Below are positions 1 through 12,470 of a stretch of 62,000 bases of DNA, in pieces. The notes beneath the pieces were generated by a model. That model was not told the DNA's origin and made no database searches. It was given only the letters and a program-made list of their open reading frames with translations. The first letter of the stretch is position 1; every line of letters starts with the position of its first letter. The position numbers and the translations under genes are program-made. Source of the DNA: Cristatella mucedo (Eukaryota > Bryozoa > Phylactolaemata > Cristatellidae); contig WPIO01000163.1 of NCBI GenBank assembly GCA_009760855.2, positions 1-62,000 on the forward strand, written 5' to 3'.

Positions 1-1146
1 GACTTTGCAGCAGCAGGCTTCACAAGCCTGCCTCAGTGCTGCAGTTGATTGAAACGCTGTGCGCGTCCGACTTAGCTGCGAGAGCCGTAGTGCATTGCAC
101 GCAGCTTTTATCTCTTACCATTGTCACTCTTACTTATTGTCACTGCACAGCCAGCGAGACATGTCGGTGCAGCCTGCTCGCCCTTTGATTAGGCAGTGCC
201 CACTCTAGCCCACGTCGTCCAGTTCCAGTTGACTGGCTCCACTCGATGAGGCATCAGGAGAGGACGCTTGAGTGCAGCCATGAATTAGTCGGCAGTCGAG
301 TTGCTGCTGAATCAATCATTCACTCGAAAGCTCTACAGGAAGAGCTGCAGATGATCCCGGCTTGGTTGATAAGTAGTATGCATATTAGCTGCGCTGAAAC
401 TGGACACATAAGGTCGCGTTGCATGTTTTTGTTTCATGCGGCTTGTGCATGCAAGCAGTCCTAATGAAGAAAAGCTCGTCTGGTGTCATGTACGAGGTGC
501 TGAAGGTTGCTTTGCTGGCAAGCAGGCCAGGCATGTATTTCACGTCTCCTTCAAGCACATGAATTGTATGTGCATAATTAGCGTTTCCTATTGGTGCTTA
601 GCTGCCTGTGCCTGTGAGATTTCGAGAGTTCCAGGTGTCGAATGCGGTGTCAAAAGACCACACAGAAATGTAGCCTTAACTGGTCGATTCTTAGAAGTCT
701 AATAGACCAAGCTGTCTCTTTCGCAGTGCTCCAGAGCATCAGCAGCGTAACGATAGAGTTGTTGATGGCCTCCTTGCTATGAGAAAGCAGCTTCCGCTTT
801 CACTTCTCGCTGTTCTGAAGCTTTAGCCAGCTGCCAGATTAAACCCTTCGGTCTGCTTTGGGCTCCCAGCGAATTATCTTGCCGACAAAAATCCTTCAGC
901 ACTAGGCTTCCTCTCAATGTATTTCGCACAAGTTTAATCATGCTACCGCGAATTGAGCATCACATTTTCGCAGACGTGAGTAGCATTGGCAATGTATGGC
1001 TGCATATAACTGACCGAATACAGAGCACTTAAGGCCGGTAGCGTGTTCGCGTTAAAATGGCATGACAGCTCATCGTAAGCCAGTGAATGGCTGCAAAGCC
1101 AAGTGCTATGAAGCCCATGCGTGCAAAAACGTAAATGGATTATTTT

Positions 1147-1171
1147 CTCTCTCTCTCTCTCTCTCTCTCTT
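1147..1171. repeat. (CT)n microsatellite
   Basis: About 12 uninterrupted CT dinucleotides read directly from the sequence. Confidence 0.95.
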
Positions 1172-1635
1172 TCTTGCCCTCTCGGGCTGCCTACAAGGAA
1201 GTGGAGAATGGAAGTATTGTTGACAGACTTCCTGCTCACGATTGTAAAGCATGTTTAATTTGCTGACGGAAGATTACATCCAATCAGTGTTTAGACTCCA
1301 AGTGTTGTAGCTATGCATGGGATCTGTGGATATGTGAGATGTAAACGTACAGAATCAGGCTTGAGACCTTTGGAGCGCTGTTGAGGCGCCCCGATCAGAC
1401 GGGACGTGCTACGATGCAGGCAAGAAGTGGACAGAGGCGGCGGTCGGTCCCACATGTGACAGAAATCGCTCTGGCTCTTGTAACACAGAGAAGATCTGCC
1501 GTGATAAGCTGCCAAGCACACGGCCTAATCGGGTTTTTACGACGGACAACCCCGGGGCGACCGTTTACATGAAGATGAATAGATAAAAATAGTTCGGTGA
1601 GTTAGCAGCCAAGAAAATTAATTTAGGTGGAGAGC

Positions 1636-1655
1636 TTTTTTTTTTTTTTTTTTTT
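1636..1655. repeat. Poly(T) run, 20 nt
   Basis: Twenty consecutive T residues, seen directly. Confidence 0.95.
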
Positions 1656-2649
1656 GTCCCAATAGTGCGACCGGGGCTCGGGGTCAACGACTCGACTAGT
1701 CAAATGCAATGAACTTGGCCGCGCCGTGTCAAAAGGCAGAGCAACCTTATCAACTGGGCCGAAAGTAAGGAGCTTCAGAACACTGCACAAGAGAAAGGGT
1801 AAGGAGATCAATGATGCTTGCGGGATGTTACGGTAGTGAAATATCGTGTTCTTAATTTACACAACTCCGGTATTGCTAACCTGCTGGTAGTAGGCGATGA
1901 TGCGAAGAAGACAGAAAAGCGCAGAAATTGGCAGGGACGACTGCGGAATTTCGAGTAAGGAGGAAAAACCAAGTGGTGTATTGTGCAAAGACCAAAGTTG
2001 TGAAGGAGAGAAACTTTCACCGAATTTGCCAATTGTATAGGGACCAATCCCTAAAAAAATGCGACTAACGACTGCATGGATCACCGTGTTAGGGAAAGTC
2101 GAAAGGACATGAGCGCATAACCCCACAAGGTATCTTCTGTCTGAATGCATTGACGCACCATCTAGCAAACACACTGCCCGTGAGCTGACCGTCCCAACCT
2201 ACGCGGAGGAGGGAATCAGAATTCTCGAGAGAGAGGAAACTGCATGATAAAAAAGAGAGGAGGAAGAAGAAAAAGATGTGCTGAGATTCGCATGCCGCAC
2301 AACAGTATGCGGGGTGAGGAACGGTGGGGGAAAGCATGCATGGCCCAGTATGTAAGACCTCAGTGGGTCTTACCAAACGACAACAATAGCAGACTCGAAT
2401 ATATAGGCGGAATTTTGATGGAACTTTTTCAGCTTTCTGTAGTCTGCAAGGGCTGTACGTCTACAACCATTTAGGTGTCGATCGAAGGCACGAATGGGAT
2501 AGTGGACCTGTGAGCACCGATGAAATCGTCTATCTGTAGAAAGATCAGTCCAGGGAAACTCAAATTCATACTGTTCATACTGAATAAGTTACGCCGTCTC
2601 CCTCACTGATATGGAACTCATTGTAGGCAAATATGAAAGATAGCCTAAC

Positions 2650-4340
2650 GCAATGTCAGTATAATGTATGGGTACTGCCGTCTGTAACTCACAGCCACAA
2701 AGACCTTTGTGTTTTACGCAGGGACAGTTTGTGGCTCACTGCCACTAGGTAGGCTTTCGGTACGCATTCAGTAGCCAACAGACTGTCTCTAATGGCCAGC
2801 AGAAAGTGGGAAGCATAGCAGAGTCAGGAGAACAGTTGAGGTAGTAAGGCATGCAAGTAGCAGAGCTCAGGACTCGCTGAAAAGAATGAGCCTCAGTCTG
2901 CAGCAGGACACTAGTTGTCGTGGTAAGAATTGTGGAAGCGAGTTCCACAGTTAGGACCGCATGTTGGCTTCTGTCGCCACCAGTCTAAGCGGAGGAATGG
3001 AACAGCTAATTTATTGTCCATACGGGACCCAGTAGGCTTGAAACTGAGCAAGGTTCAGCTAGGTATGGGGGCCGGGGTGTCTGGGCCTTGTGGGTCAGCG
3101 TAACAACTGGTCGTGTCTGCCCATCCCGGCAGCCATCCTAGATATTTTTAGCAAAGGAGACACGTGCTCAAACTCTGGCTTGAAGATTAGCCTTGCAGCC
3201 ATATCTATAGTTGCAAAGTCTTACTTGCTTATGGCCCACAAAAGGGAATATCAATAATCAAGCCGAGGCAGAACTTAAGGGAGCTACTTAAATCGTTATG
3301 CAATGTCAGAAGACAGTTTTAATTCAGACAGATTAGACGTGATGGCTAGCTGTAAGAAGTAGTCTTTGAATTGCTTTCAAAATTTAGGTCAAAGCGGCAC
3401 CCATATTCGCATGGTGGATGGTCGCACAAAAGCATCACCCATTAGTACAAAAGCCTTCTAGTCCAGACCACACTCAGGGTGTTCTAAGCAGCAGTTCAGT
3501 TTATCGTCGTTAACTTCAAGAAAATGTGCCGACATCCAGGGATCGAATGTTTGCAAGGCGCTAGCATTAGTTTTATCAGTTGCTGAATCAGATTAGGTTT
3601 TGAGGGAATGAATGCAGCTAGGTATCTTCAGCATAAAAGTAATTTTCCAATTTCATGGGCCGTAGTCACTTTTTCCAGAGGTTTGTATAAATGGAGAACA
3701 GCAATGACTGAGGACACGCTTGAGGGATTCCGCAGGTGATAGAGGTCTGGTGGATGGTCCCACAGACACGGATTGAACACCATTGGACAAGTATTTTAAA
3801 ACCACGCCAGCGCCTCGTCTCCAGTTCTCCAACTATTTCGCTCATTTCAAGTAGGACATCTGGATCAATATGGAAAGCGGGCTGAGCATAGATCGCTAGC
3901 AGTGATATTTGTCCGTTGGGTTGCAATGGATGCTTGGTTATATGGAGGAGAGCAGAATCAGTGGAGTGCTGCCGCTTGAATCAGGATTGAAATTATTTTG
4001 AGATTCCATCCTTTCAATGTGTGGTACCAGCTATTTTGGTGGCAATTTTTTCAGAATCTTGACAAAAGGAAAATGGAATTCTCGGATAGCTTCTGGAGCT
4101 CTTGTATCTAATCCAGTTTTCAAAATCGGTCTAATGATTGCCGTTTGAAAGACTTGGGTCCAAACCATTTTTTTCCAGAGAAGCATTAAAATACACAATG
4201 ATTAAACCAAGTTGGTCTGCTGGGGTAGATCACAGAGAGATGATGGGAATAGGGTCTCCAGGCTACGAGCTCTTTTACTAGACTTTATCATTATAGCCAC
4301 ATCGCGTGCAGAAATCTCTGAATATGGCCTTCGTGAAGGT
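2650..4340 (-). mobile_element. F1 LINE copy, decayed, RT half to 3' end
   Basis: This stretch aligns by eye along its length with the minus-strand F1 copy at 40.5-42.3 kb. Shared landmarks include the 3' untranslated block with GGAATTCTTACGC-like sequence (here near 2920-2960), the C-terminal region around 3050 and the KLNDD region around 3500. The downstream part, near 4200-4300, matches the linker before the RT domain. Many single-base insertions and deletions destroy the frame, so no intact RT motif can be read. The 5' boundary near 4340 is where similarity fades. It is probably an old 5'-truncated insertion. Confidence is high for the family and moderate for the ends. Confidence 0.75.
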
Positions 4341-5017
4341 TTCATCCAGTTTCCTTGATTCCTTAGCCGTATGGAAGGAAACACTGAGGCGCACTTTAAA
4401 CCGACTCACACAGCGAGGCCATTTCTCTCGCAGTAGGGAGAATCAAGTATCCCGCGGAGGAAGACCGAGGTTGCATGCCACCGGCGCACATGGCAGACCG
4501 AGCCTCATCGAGCAGTTATCTAGACTTGGACGCCGAGTCAGCTGTTTCCAAGAAACTCGAAGATTTCTTCCGCTGCTTGGTCACAGCTGCGATGGTCAAA
4601 GCTGATTCCTCCGCCGAATGCGTATGAAGAAGATGATTAAATTCGTGTCGAATTCGGCATGTTAACTGGAGGGGTAAAGTGGCTTGGGAAGGTTTAACGC
4701 CATAGTGCGTGGCAATTCTGGGCAACATTTGGCTGAAAACTACGAGAACTGTTTCAGGCTTCCATAAGGAGCCATGGATACACTGCATTATCCTTAAAGT
4801 TCATATACATAATGCTCTGTGTTAGAAATTAAAGGAGAAGATTAGAGTGACCTGCAGAGGAGTAAGAACAATTGACAAGTATATAATGTATTATAAACAT
4901 ATGGTATTACATGTGGATATCACGTTACATATGGGGATTTGTTTTTCTGAGTTTTTTTGAGGAATAAGATTTTTCAATTAAACCTCTAATCTAGTCTTAA
5001 GGTATGTGCTGTACTTC
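4340..5017. other. Unassigned DNA
   Basis: No recognisable gene or repeat. A minus-strand frame at 4516-4788 (90 codons) has no family features and is not called. Confidence 0.4.
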
Positions 5018-7560
5018 TAATAATAATAATAATAATAATAATTCACTTGATAAAGCGCCCTCAGAGAACTTAATCTCTCTCTAGGCGCTTTACATTTGCT
5101 GTAAAGTGATTGAAGTATCGTGTAAAAGTTAGAAATACAACCTATCACCCTGGGACAAACATTGGAGTTATGTAGTACTATCCATTAAAGCTTCTGCTTC
5201 AATTCTTTTTAACGGAGCTATCGACCCTTTAAAGTCAGACCGCAACAGATCAAGTCAATCATTTTTTGTAAATGGCATGGCATATGCTAAGGATCATTAC
5301 ATATGGTATTTTCTTAAATATACTGTATACATATATATGTATGGGTATATGTGTAAGTATATATATATATACATATATACATATACATGTGTATGGTTAT
5401 ATACTAGCATGTTCCGTGAAAAACCAAAGAAACCACAAGTACAACTTCATTTAAGAGGAAGAGCTTGAGTGTCAGCTGATTTAGTGGCAAAAGATTACAA
5501 GGAATTAGGGCACCTGTGGATGCTGTTAGAGCAATGCAGAAACACAAAAAGATAATTTCTCTATTATGTTTCTCTCGTCTCTGTCTTCATTCGATGGACT
5601 CCTCCTTTGTCCTGTATCCACTGCTAACAGTTAGCCCTTTTATCACTTTTGGTAGTTTCCTTTTCAAAATTGTCAAACTAATATAATAATCAGTTAAGTC
5701 TATTTTCTCCCGTTGGTATTTGTGTTACATAAGCTTCTCTACCCTATATATTCCGAATAATTCCATGAATCATCACTGACTTCCGTTGATCGGAGGTACT
5801 ACAGCATGTAGCGCACTCTCTGTTTGGTATTCACATGTACTTGGCATGTCTAAGACATTTTGCAGGGTTGTCTTCCATTTTCGGTTTTCAAAGCATCGTT
5901 GTAGCCTACTGACTAATCAAATACCAAATTTTCAGAGGTTGATGGTGAAGATCCGCAAGTAGCAGGCAACAGTACAATAAAGAACGAATATAATAACATG
6001 TAAGAAAAATCAAGGCCAAAGACCCAATAAAGTGCTGTGATAAACAGGTGTGTTTTAAGCTAATTTTGTCTTGTCGGGGAGAGACTTGTGCTAGACTTGC
6101 ATCGTGGATAGTGGGCCCAGACTTTTTGGGAGCATAGAAGGCAATTTTAACGGTTTTAAAGTTCGTCTGAGATATGGCTAAACGCTTGAGTCAGAAATAG
6201 CTTAAGAAAGCTTGATCTTCATATCTAGTGGAGGGAGAATGATAGTTTAGCTAGAGTCAGAGAATGAAGGCAACTCAAAAGTGGGTGACAGAACCTTGAA
6301 GCCTTAGATGCTGCTGATTTGGGAGCCAGTGTGTGGCAGTTTCCAGTGAAGTGGAGGTGGTGAGGCAGCGACACCATGGCAGACGGAATTTAGCTGTAGT
6401 TATGCACCAATCAGCATGTGATTAAAACGCCGAGACCAGTGAGTTTCAGAAGTTTGAGACGGGATATCATAAATGCATGGACCAGGCTCGATGTATTATC
6501 CTTGTCTGGTTCAAACTGTAGAATGGTGGAAAGGTGGTTGAAAGAAGGTAGACTTGACTCAGAAGCTTAGATATGGTCGAATTAACGAAAGGTGTCATCA
6601 CTTTGAATAGGATACCCAGACTTATTATCCAGATTCACATAACACGAGCGATTTGAGCGTTTGGTTTTTCGGATTGATCTCACACTTGGTTTTCCATAGC
6701 TAGTAGGTTGTTGCTCGTCGTCAATCATTTGAAAGTTTGCTGTCATCCAAACGTCACTTGCACATATGCAGCAAGGAGTTATGAGAGAATTTGACTGTTC
6801 GAGGGCTGGTGGGAATGAAAAAGCAAAGGTACAAACTGAGTATCATATGCATAGAAGCAAATTCCTTGGTTGCGGAATGGCAATCAAACCGTACGAGAGA
6901 AGCACAAAAAGCATAAAGGAATTGAACCAGCATATGCCCTGAGGTACTCCTATAGGTAGTTTTGATGATCAGCTTCTTGTCCATTTACATCAATAATCAG
7001 GACTATCGCACGAGATATGATAAACCATTGTAGTGCAGTACCAGGATGCCCAGGCAAAACAGATCAATAAAGAACTTTGGCATAAACATCACCGAATGCG
7101 GCCGAAAGATCGCTGAACAAGCAGAGGGACTTACCTAAGATCATACCTCCTGAGAATGTTATAAACCATAAACATTGCTGACTCTGTAGAGTGATTAGCT
7201 CAAACCCAGACTGGAACTTACTTGCTAGGTTTGAGGTCCTTCACATAAGAGTTCATTTTATTCTGCCACAATTCGTTCCAGTGTCTTTGATGGGAATGGG
7301 AGAAGTAAGACTTGAATTGGACGTGACGCTCTCTTAAGTCCTCTTGGTCTAAGCGTTGGTTTCTACACAAGGGCCTAACAACAGTCTTTTGGAAGGCACA
7401 GGACACAGACCTTCTAGCTGAGGAAATATTTATTATGTTAGGTTGCTGTATGATACAGGACGAAGCATCGTGAAGTATGACTGTGGAAAGAATAGAGGGA
7501 CTAACTGTCTTCTTTGACAGGGAGATGAATTTCAGGGATAAGGTCATGAATTCTGCAGCA
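5018..7560 (-). mobile_element. F2 LINE copy, decayed, interrupted by AT-rich DNA
   Basis: The 3' end, on the left in plus coordinates, is an (AAT)n run at 5018-5041 followed by the F2 3' hairpin (GATAAAGCGCCCTCAGAGAA and its partner TAGGCGCTTTAC) at 5052-5095. Similarity to the F2 copy at 45-47 kb resumes near 6040 and continues through the 3' UTR, the C-terminal domain (6240-6480), the KLNDD region (6700) and the RT region to the linker near 7500. DNA at about 5240-6020 has no F2 match and is AT-rich, so it is probably an insertion. All frames are broken. Confidence 0.75.
5324..5405. repeat. TA-rich low-complexity tract
   Basis: Imperfect TATATATG/TACATATA units inside the AT-rich interruption of the F2 copy. 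The overlapping tyrosine/isoleucine-rich frames are artefacts of this composition. Confidence 0.8.
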
Positions 7561-8080
7561 GGCAATCCTTACCACCAGAAGCTAATCATTCCGCTGCAAG
7601 CTGAGTGATACCTCCAAGGCTCTTCCTTCTGCAGCAAAGTGATATGTGTACCTGTTTAATCAGCTGACTTGACCTCTTGAAATCTTCGTGTCCCACGGAT
7701 CTTACTCATCAGCCTGACGAGCATCCGGTGGCTATTCGATTTTCACTAAGGAGTCAGCTGAAGGTCAATATCATCATCATCACGTAGACCAGTGGGACTT
7801 GAGTCACCAAAGATTGCTCTCAATCTGAGTAGGGATGGAGAGAGCTAATAATATTTAGCAGCAGCTGTAGTGGAGAGGAAGGCATCAGCACTGACAGATC
7901 ATGTTCAGTGGAGGTTGGGATTAGAGAAATGGAGTCTGAAGCTGTACAGAGTTGGGGGCAGGCAAATTTTGTTTATGGCAGAATGCATAGTGTCAGCACT
8001 CATAACACAAAGGGAAACTACATGGACTCAATAATATTTCGTGATAAACAGACATCATATTTTCTTTTTAGATGTACCTA
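7560..8080. other. Unassigned DNA between two F2 fragments
   Basis: No recognisable gene. It may be decayed F2 endonuclease-region sequence, but I cannot align it by eye. Confidence 0.35.
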
Positions 8081-8082
8081 GG

Positions 8083-9200
8083 TCAGGAAGATGTCATGCC
8101 AGTTGGAAGTGTGAAATTCCTGTGTTTAACATGCAGGTGGTATCCTAAGGATTCTGAGGTCTGAAGAGGTAAGTTGTAAACGATCATAAGTTCTAGAAAT
8201 TGGGTGGTACAATAATCGGAAGTCTCCCATAGGACCTGAACCATTGTAGTGTGAAATTGTGATGCCAAGGCGAGATGGGAGGCGTCAAGAAGAACTTCAA
8301 GATTGATATTATCAACAGCTGCCAAAAAGATTTGAGCAAACAAAGGGCAAAAGATGTTCTACTGGTTCGTACCTTAAAAAGAGTCTGGCATTCTTAAAAG
8401 TAAACAGCCGAAGCAATGCTGGTCGTGAGTGGTAGCTCTTAAAACTAGACTGGAACCAAGTGAATTATTATTATCATTATTACCAGCCAGGTTAAAAAGC
8501 TTGACAGCAGAGTTCAGTTCGTCTGCCACAACCTCTCAGCGCCCTTGATAGGAACGGTAGAAGGGAGACGGGCTTGGAGTTTTAGCAGACGCTCTTGGTC
8601 TAGTGTCACTTTTTGAGTATTAGCCTTTGAATGCAAAGTGAAAGGTGCTGACATGGCTATTGAAGATATTATGATGGGAAAAGTACATGGCAGCAGATCA
8701 ATGCAATGAAGGAGCAGGATGTAGAATAGGGAAGATCGTTGTTTCTTGATTGATATGAACTTTAGATGAGGTCACAAGCCTCCTTTGAACGAGGAGCTTC
8801 AGGGATTGAGGAACAGGATTCAAAGAAGAAGCAACCACTTGGTGATGGACTCCTGATCTTGTTCTTGTTGCATGAAGAATGGTAGAGAGTAGTGCTGGAT
8901 GATCGCACGGATCAGTAGGTTAGGAGCTTTGAAACGGTTAGGGAGATATTTGATCGATTTCTGTGCATTTTTGTTGTGCATCTATGATTCAACAATTTTT
9001 TTCTTCTGAAGCTGGGGATTTGGGTCTTTTCTAGATTCTATTTGTACAATCTACAGTAGTACGTATGATAGTCGATAGACAGTTAGTTCCGATCTTTTTG
9101 TTTTTGCTTTTTTCTGAGCTTTTTTAGTGACTAGTTGAGGTTCGTTCTGTGTAACTAGCCATCTGGCTGTGGGTGTGGGTATAGAGGTGGTAACTGTTTG
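8083..9200 (-). mobile_element. F2 LINE fragment, RT middle to linker
   Basis: The block at 8215-8340 (GACCTGAACCATTGTAGTG and following) matches the F2 RT region at 46.27-46.38 kb. Similarity runs on through the RT N-terminus and linker to about 9170, matching 46.5-47.52 kb. Its RT domain overlaps in content with the neighbouring copy at 5.0-7.6 kb, so this is a separate insertion and not a continuation. No intact frame survives. Confidence 0.65.
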
Positions 9201-9249
9201 AGTATGCTAGTTGAGTGCCATAACGCTTACGTTGGTCCTTGTTGGATGG

Positions 9250-9995
9250 CTACGGTTTTGGCCTTCTAGACTAACTGGACGCTGCAACAGTTTTCAGCCT
9301 CCCTGTGCACTCATTGGTCCTGTACGGCCACAAATTAAGGTGCCTATGCCGTTGTTACAGACAGTTGGCGGCATGAAGGTTTAGGCTCTGCAGAGGATAG
9401 ACCGTGGAAATTGATTCCATTAATGCTTACACAACAGCTATGCTGCCGGACTATGGCTCATCCTTTTCAGTGCGTGGTTCTGAGACTGCTGCTTCCAATA
9501 ATCAATACCTCAACTGCTCTCCTGACTTTGTCTATGCTTCCCACTTACTGTTGCGTGACGAAGTTTGTTGGCTATTTTTGTGAGCGTGTGCTTCACCGCG
9601 TCGTTAGTGTGTATGCTCGCCCAAAGGTTGAACCGCTGGAGTTTGATGTCAGAATGGGTCCAATCACAGATGCCCTTTGCGGTGGGTGAACAAGCAGCCT
9701 TTGACGTCAGTGATAGGCTCCACCAAAGATGCATGTATCGTGGTTGGTCATGCCATGCTCATATGTACCGCTGGGGGATGGATAAACAATGCGAGTTCTC
9801 GTTCAAAGCTCACGCCTGCTTCGCTCGTGTCTTCGTATCAATGTGACCATTTGCAGTTGCCTCGCTGGAGACATTGTAACGTAACAGCTACCGAATGCGT
9901 ACCGAAAGCCGCCTAGGGAAGCAATTATACAAAACTCTCCTGTGTAACACCACATGGTCTTTGCGACTTTTTTTTGGGAGTTAAAGGAAGGAGAT
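9250..9995 (+). mobile_element. F1 LINE 3' end with an internal 312-bp insert
   Basis: Plus-strand copy of the F1 C-terminal and 3' UTR region, including ACAGTTGGCGGC, the CTCAACTGCTCTCCTGAC block, CGAATGCGTACCGAAAGCCG and a degenerate GGAGATACACG end. Compared with the copies at 46.57-46.86 and 58.65-59.08 kb it is interrupted at GGCTA by foreign DNA (9575-9886). Confidence 0.8.
9571..9890. other. 312-bp unknown insertion flanked by GCTA
   Basis: The F1 sequence GTTGGCTACCGAATG is split. The left piece ends GTTGGCTA (GCTA at 9571-9574) and the right piece restarts GCTACCGAATG (GCTA at 9887-9890). The 312 bases between match neither F1 nor F2. The 4-bp repeat is compatible with a target-site duplication but is short enough to be chance. 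I see no clear terminal inverted repeats. Confidence 0.55.
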
Positions 9996-10132
9996 ACACG
10001 TGGAGCCACAAAAAAGAAAATGATAGCCAGTGCACATCAATTAGTGCTGAAGGTGTCAGATAATTTATCAAAATCGCTGTATATAAATCTGCTCATAAAA
10101 GGCCTTCCGGTGGACGTTAGTCAGCAATCAAA

Positions 10133-10190
10133 TTGCCTAGAAAAAGATTCAGTTCTCTGAGGGTTATACAAATGTATTAATATTATTTTT
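10133..10190 (+). repeat. F2/SINE-type 3' tail
   Basis: CTAGAAAAAGATTCAGTTCTC followed by GAGGGTTATACAAATG and an AT-rich end is a variant of the common 3' hairpin tail. The upstream 110 bases have no clear LINE or SINE body, so the parent element is uncertain. Confidence 0.5.
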
Positions 10191-10540
10191 ATCTGCATTA
10201 GATGATGTGGGTTTATTGCTAGTGTGTATATAGTGTTTTAAATTGAACAGTCAAGTCATGTTTTTTAAACAAGCTGCCTACTGTTTTTTATTTTTCTAAA
10301 ATCAGCTTTTTTCTTTCTGTTTTTCCTGTTTTTTATTTAACAGCAATATCGTATTTTGTGATAACTCGTTTTATTACACATTTTTTCGTGATACATTCTT
10401 AATCAATACATTTTTTACTTTTATAATTAGTAGACAAAAATATATGAGCATTTTCACAACCGGTTCGAGAAACGCAACTTCAATTCTTGGTTTGAATTGT
10501 ACAGACCGAGGTAGAAAACAATTTCTGTCAACGTCCGTTA
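10190..10540. other. AT-rich spacer
   Basis: Very AT-rich, with T runs and no coding signal. It ends where the next F2 tail begins. Confidence 0.5.
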
Positions 10541-12470
10541 TTAATAATAATATTATTAATAATTAATTTTGATAAAGCGCCTCAGAGAACTTAATCTCTC
10601 TCTAGGGGTGCTTTAAATTTGCTGTGCGAAATGCAATTAAAATGGTAGGTAAAAACTTGCTTTTCTTGAAAACAAACGAAATGAATAATATGGTTAGGTG
10701 ACACGCATTAGTCAGTACGGTAAATGAGCTAGTATGCACGAGGTCAGCACGTATAAGTACGTCAAGGACGTGAATCACAGGGACCCACTAATGCTGTCCA
10801 AATAAGAGTGTTTTTGTGTCTCTTTAAATGTGGTCAAACAGAGGATGTTCTGACGCAGGTTTGGGAGGGAGTTCCAGGCTTTGGGAGCATATGAAACTTA
10901 AAAATGCACGGGTCTCCAAAGATTAAGGTTTGTATGAGGTTAGATTGTTGGATTCCGAAAAGGTGGTGGTAATGATGCTTGACCTTGATGGGGTAGTGAG
11001 TATCTGAAAGATAGGTTGGAGCCATAGAATGAAGGGACCTAAAAAGAGTTGATAAATAATAAACCTGTCTTCTCTCTAGGCGCTTTACATTTGCTGTAAA
11101 GTGAAATGCAATTGAATGGTGGTAAAATCATGCTTAAAAAATAAAACGTTGAAGAATATGGTTAGTGACATGTTAGGTCTGTGTAAATGTGGTTAAATAG
11201 GTAGCTGGGTATAATCCACCACTGGAAACCTGGGAAGCTGGACCCGCTGTCTGGGAGCCAGTGCAGGCTGAAGGAAAAGTGGAGAATGTGGTACCAGATG
11301 CCTGTTTGCATGCTCTGAAGGTAGAGTTTTTGCGCCAGCTGTAATCGCCTGATCGCCATGCTGTAGGCCAAGCAGTGAGTTGCGAAGTCGAGACGAGATG
11401 TCCTAATGTATGGACCAACTTTGGATGGTATCCTTATCTAAAAAGCCCGAATTTGTGTAAATGTTTGAGCTGAAATAGGCTGATTTGACTGTGGATCTGA
11501 TGTGTTCGTCTAACGAGAGGTCTCTTTGGAATTGACACTAGATTTGAGCTGATTCACCATATGCTGGGTGTAGAGCCATTTGGTGAGAGTTTCGCTCTTA
11601 CAATTTCTGATCACACTGGGTTTGGTCATAACTTGTTAGTTAGTTTTCATCGTTAATTTTTAGAAATTTGCTGCTGATTCATGTGTGGATGTCATCAATG
11701 GCGGATGGTGATTTTAGATAATTTGAGGTGCTCTGGAGTCTGAGGATCAAAAGATGTACAGTGTCATCTGATAAGTGAAAGCCTAGATTGTGCTTGTAAT
11801 CAAGATTACAAGAGGTGGTGAGTATAACGTGAAAGAGCTGGACCTAGCATTATTTCCTCTGATGACGTATATTTTGGAGGTACTTAGTTGATTTTTGTCC
11901 ATTCACGTCAATATCTCTGGAGTCTCCCACTTAGATAGACCTGAACCACTGCAGAGTAGTGCTAAAAGGGATAAAATTTGTATGAATGAGAGGTGCCTAG
12001 AAGAACTTGTGGATCGGATGGGTATCAAAAGCTGCCGAAAGATTATCAGTTAAACAAGCAGAGACATTTTACCAATCTGGAATTCTTATAGGTCGTTGTA
12101 AAAATTCGAATCAATGCTGACTCTGGTGGAGCATTAGTCGCAAAGCCAGACTTTGAACTTACTGGAAGGGTGAGGTTTCGATTATTAGTTTATGTTCAGT
12201 TGGTCCGCCAAAATGACCATCTTCGAGTGTCTTTTTGGATGGTAATTGCTGCTGGAAGAAACTGGCGGTGTATGTCAAGCTCTCTTTTGGTCGCGGCTTT
12301 CAGTTGGCCTGATCACAGCTTTTGAAAGGTGCTGGGACATGACCTGGGGCTAACATTAATTATGTCGGCGGTACGGCAGCAGCAGATCAATGCAAATGTA
12401 GGAGCAGGACACAGTGGAATAGGGTCTGAGGACCTGTTGGTCTTTGATTGAGGATATTGAACTTTAGGAC
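10541..12470 (-). mobile_element. F2 LINE copy with a second F2 tail inside
   Basis: The (AAT)n-like end and F2 hairpin lie at 10541-10618, followed by the F2 3' UTR and C-terminal region to about 11045. A second F2 3' end (TCTCTCTAGGCGCTTTACAT) starts near 11073 and runs into short UTR sequence. Coding-region similarity then resumes near 11250 (GGGAGCCAGTGCAGG) and goes through the KLNDD region (11640), the RT (to 12100) and the linker (to 12470). The simplest reading is one F2 element whose 3' part received a short F2 tail insertion. Two separate fragments are the alternative. Frames are broken throughout. Confidence 0.65.

Larger units (their letters stand above)
1..2600. other. Unassigned DNA with two simple repeats
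   Basis: I recognise no gene or repeat family here. Open frames are under 110 codons and lack domain motifs. A (CT)n run lies at about 1147-1171 and a 20-base T run at 1636-1655. The T run could be the A-tail of a minus-strand retroposed sequence, but I see no body attached to it. Confidence 0.5.
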
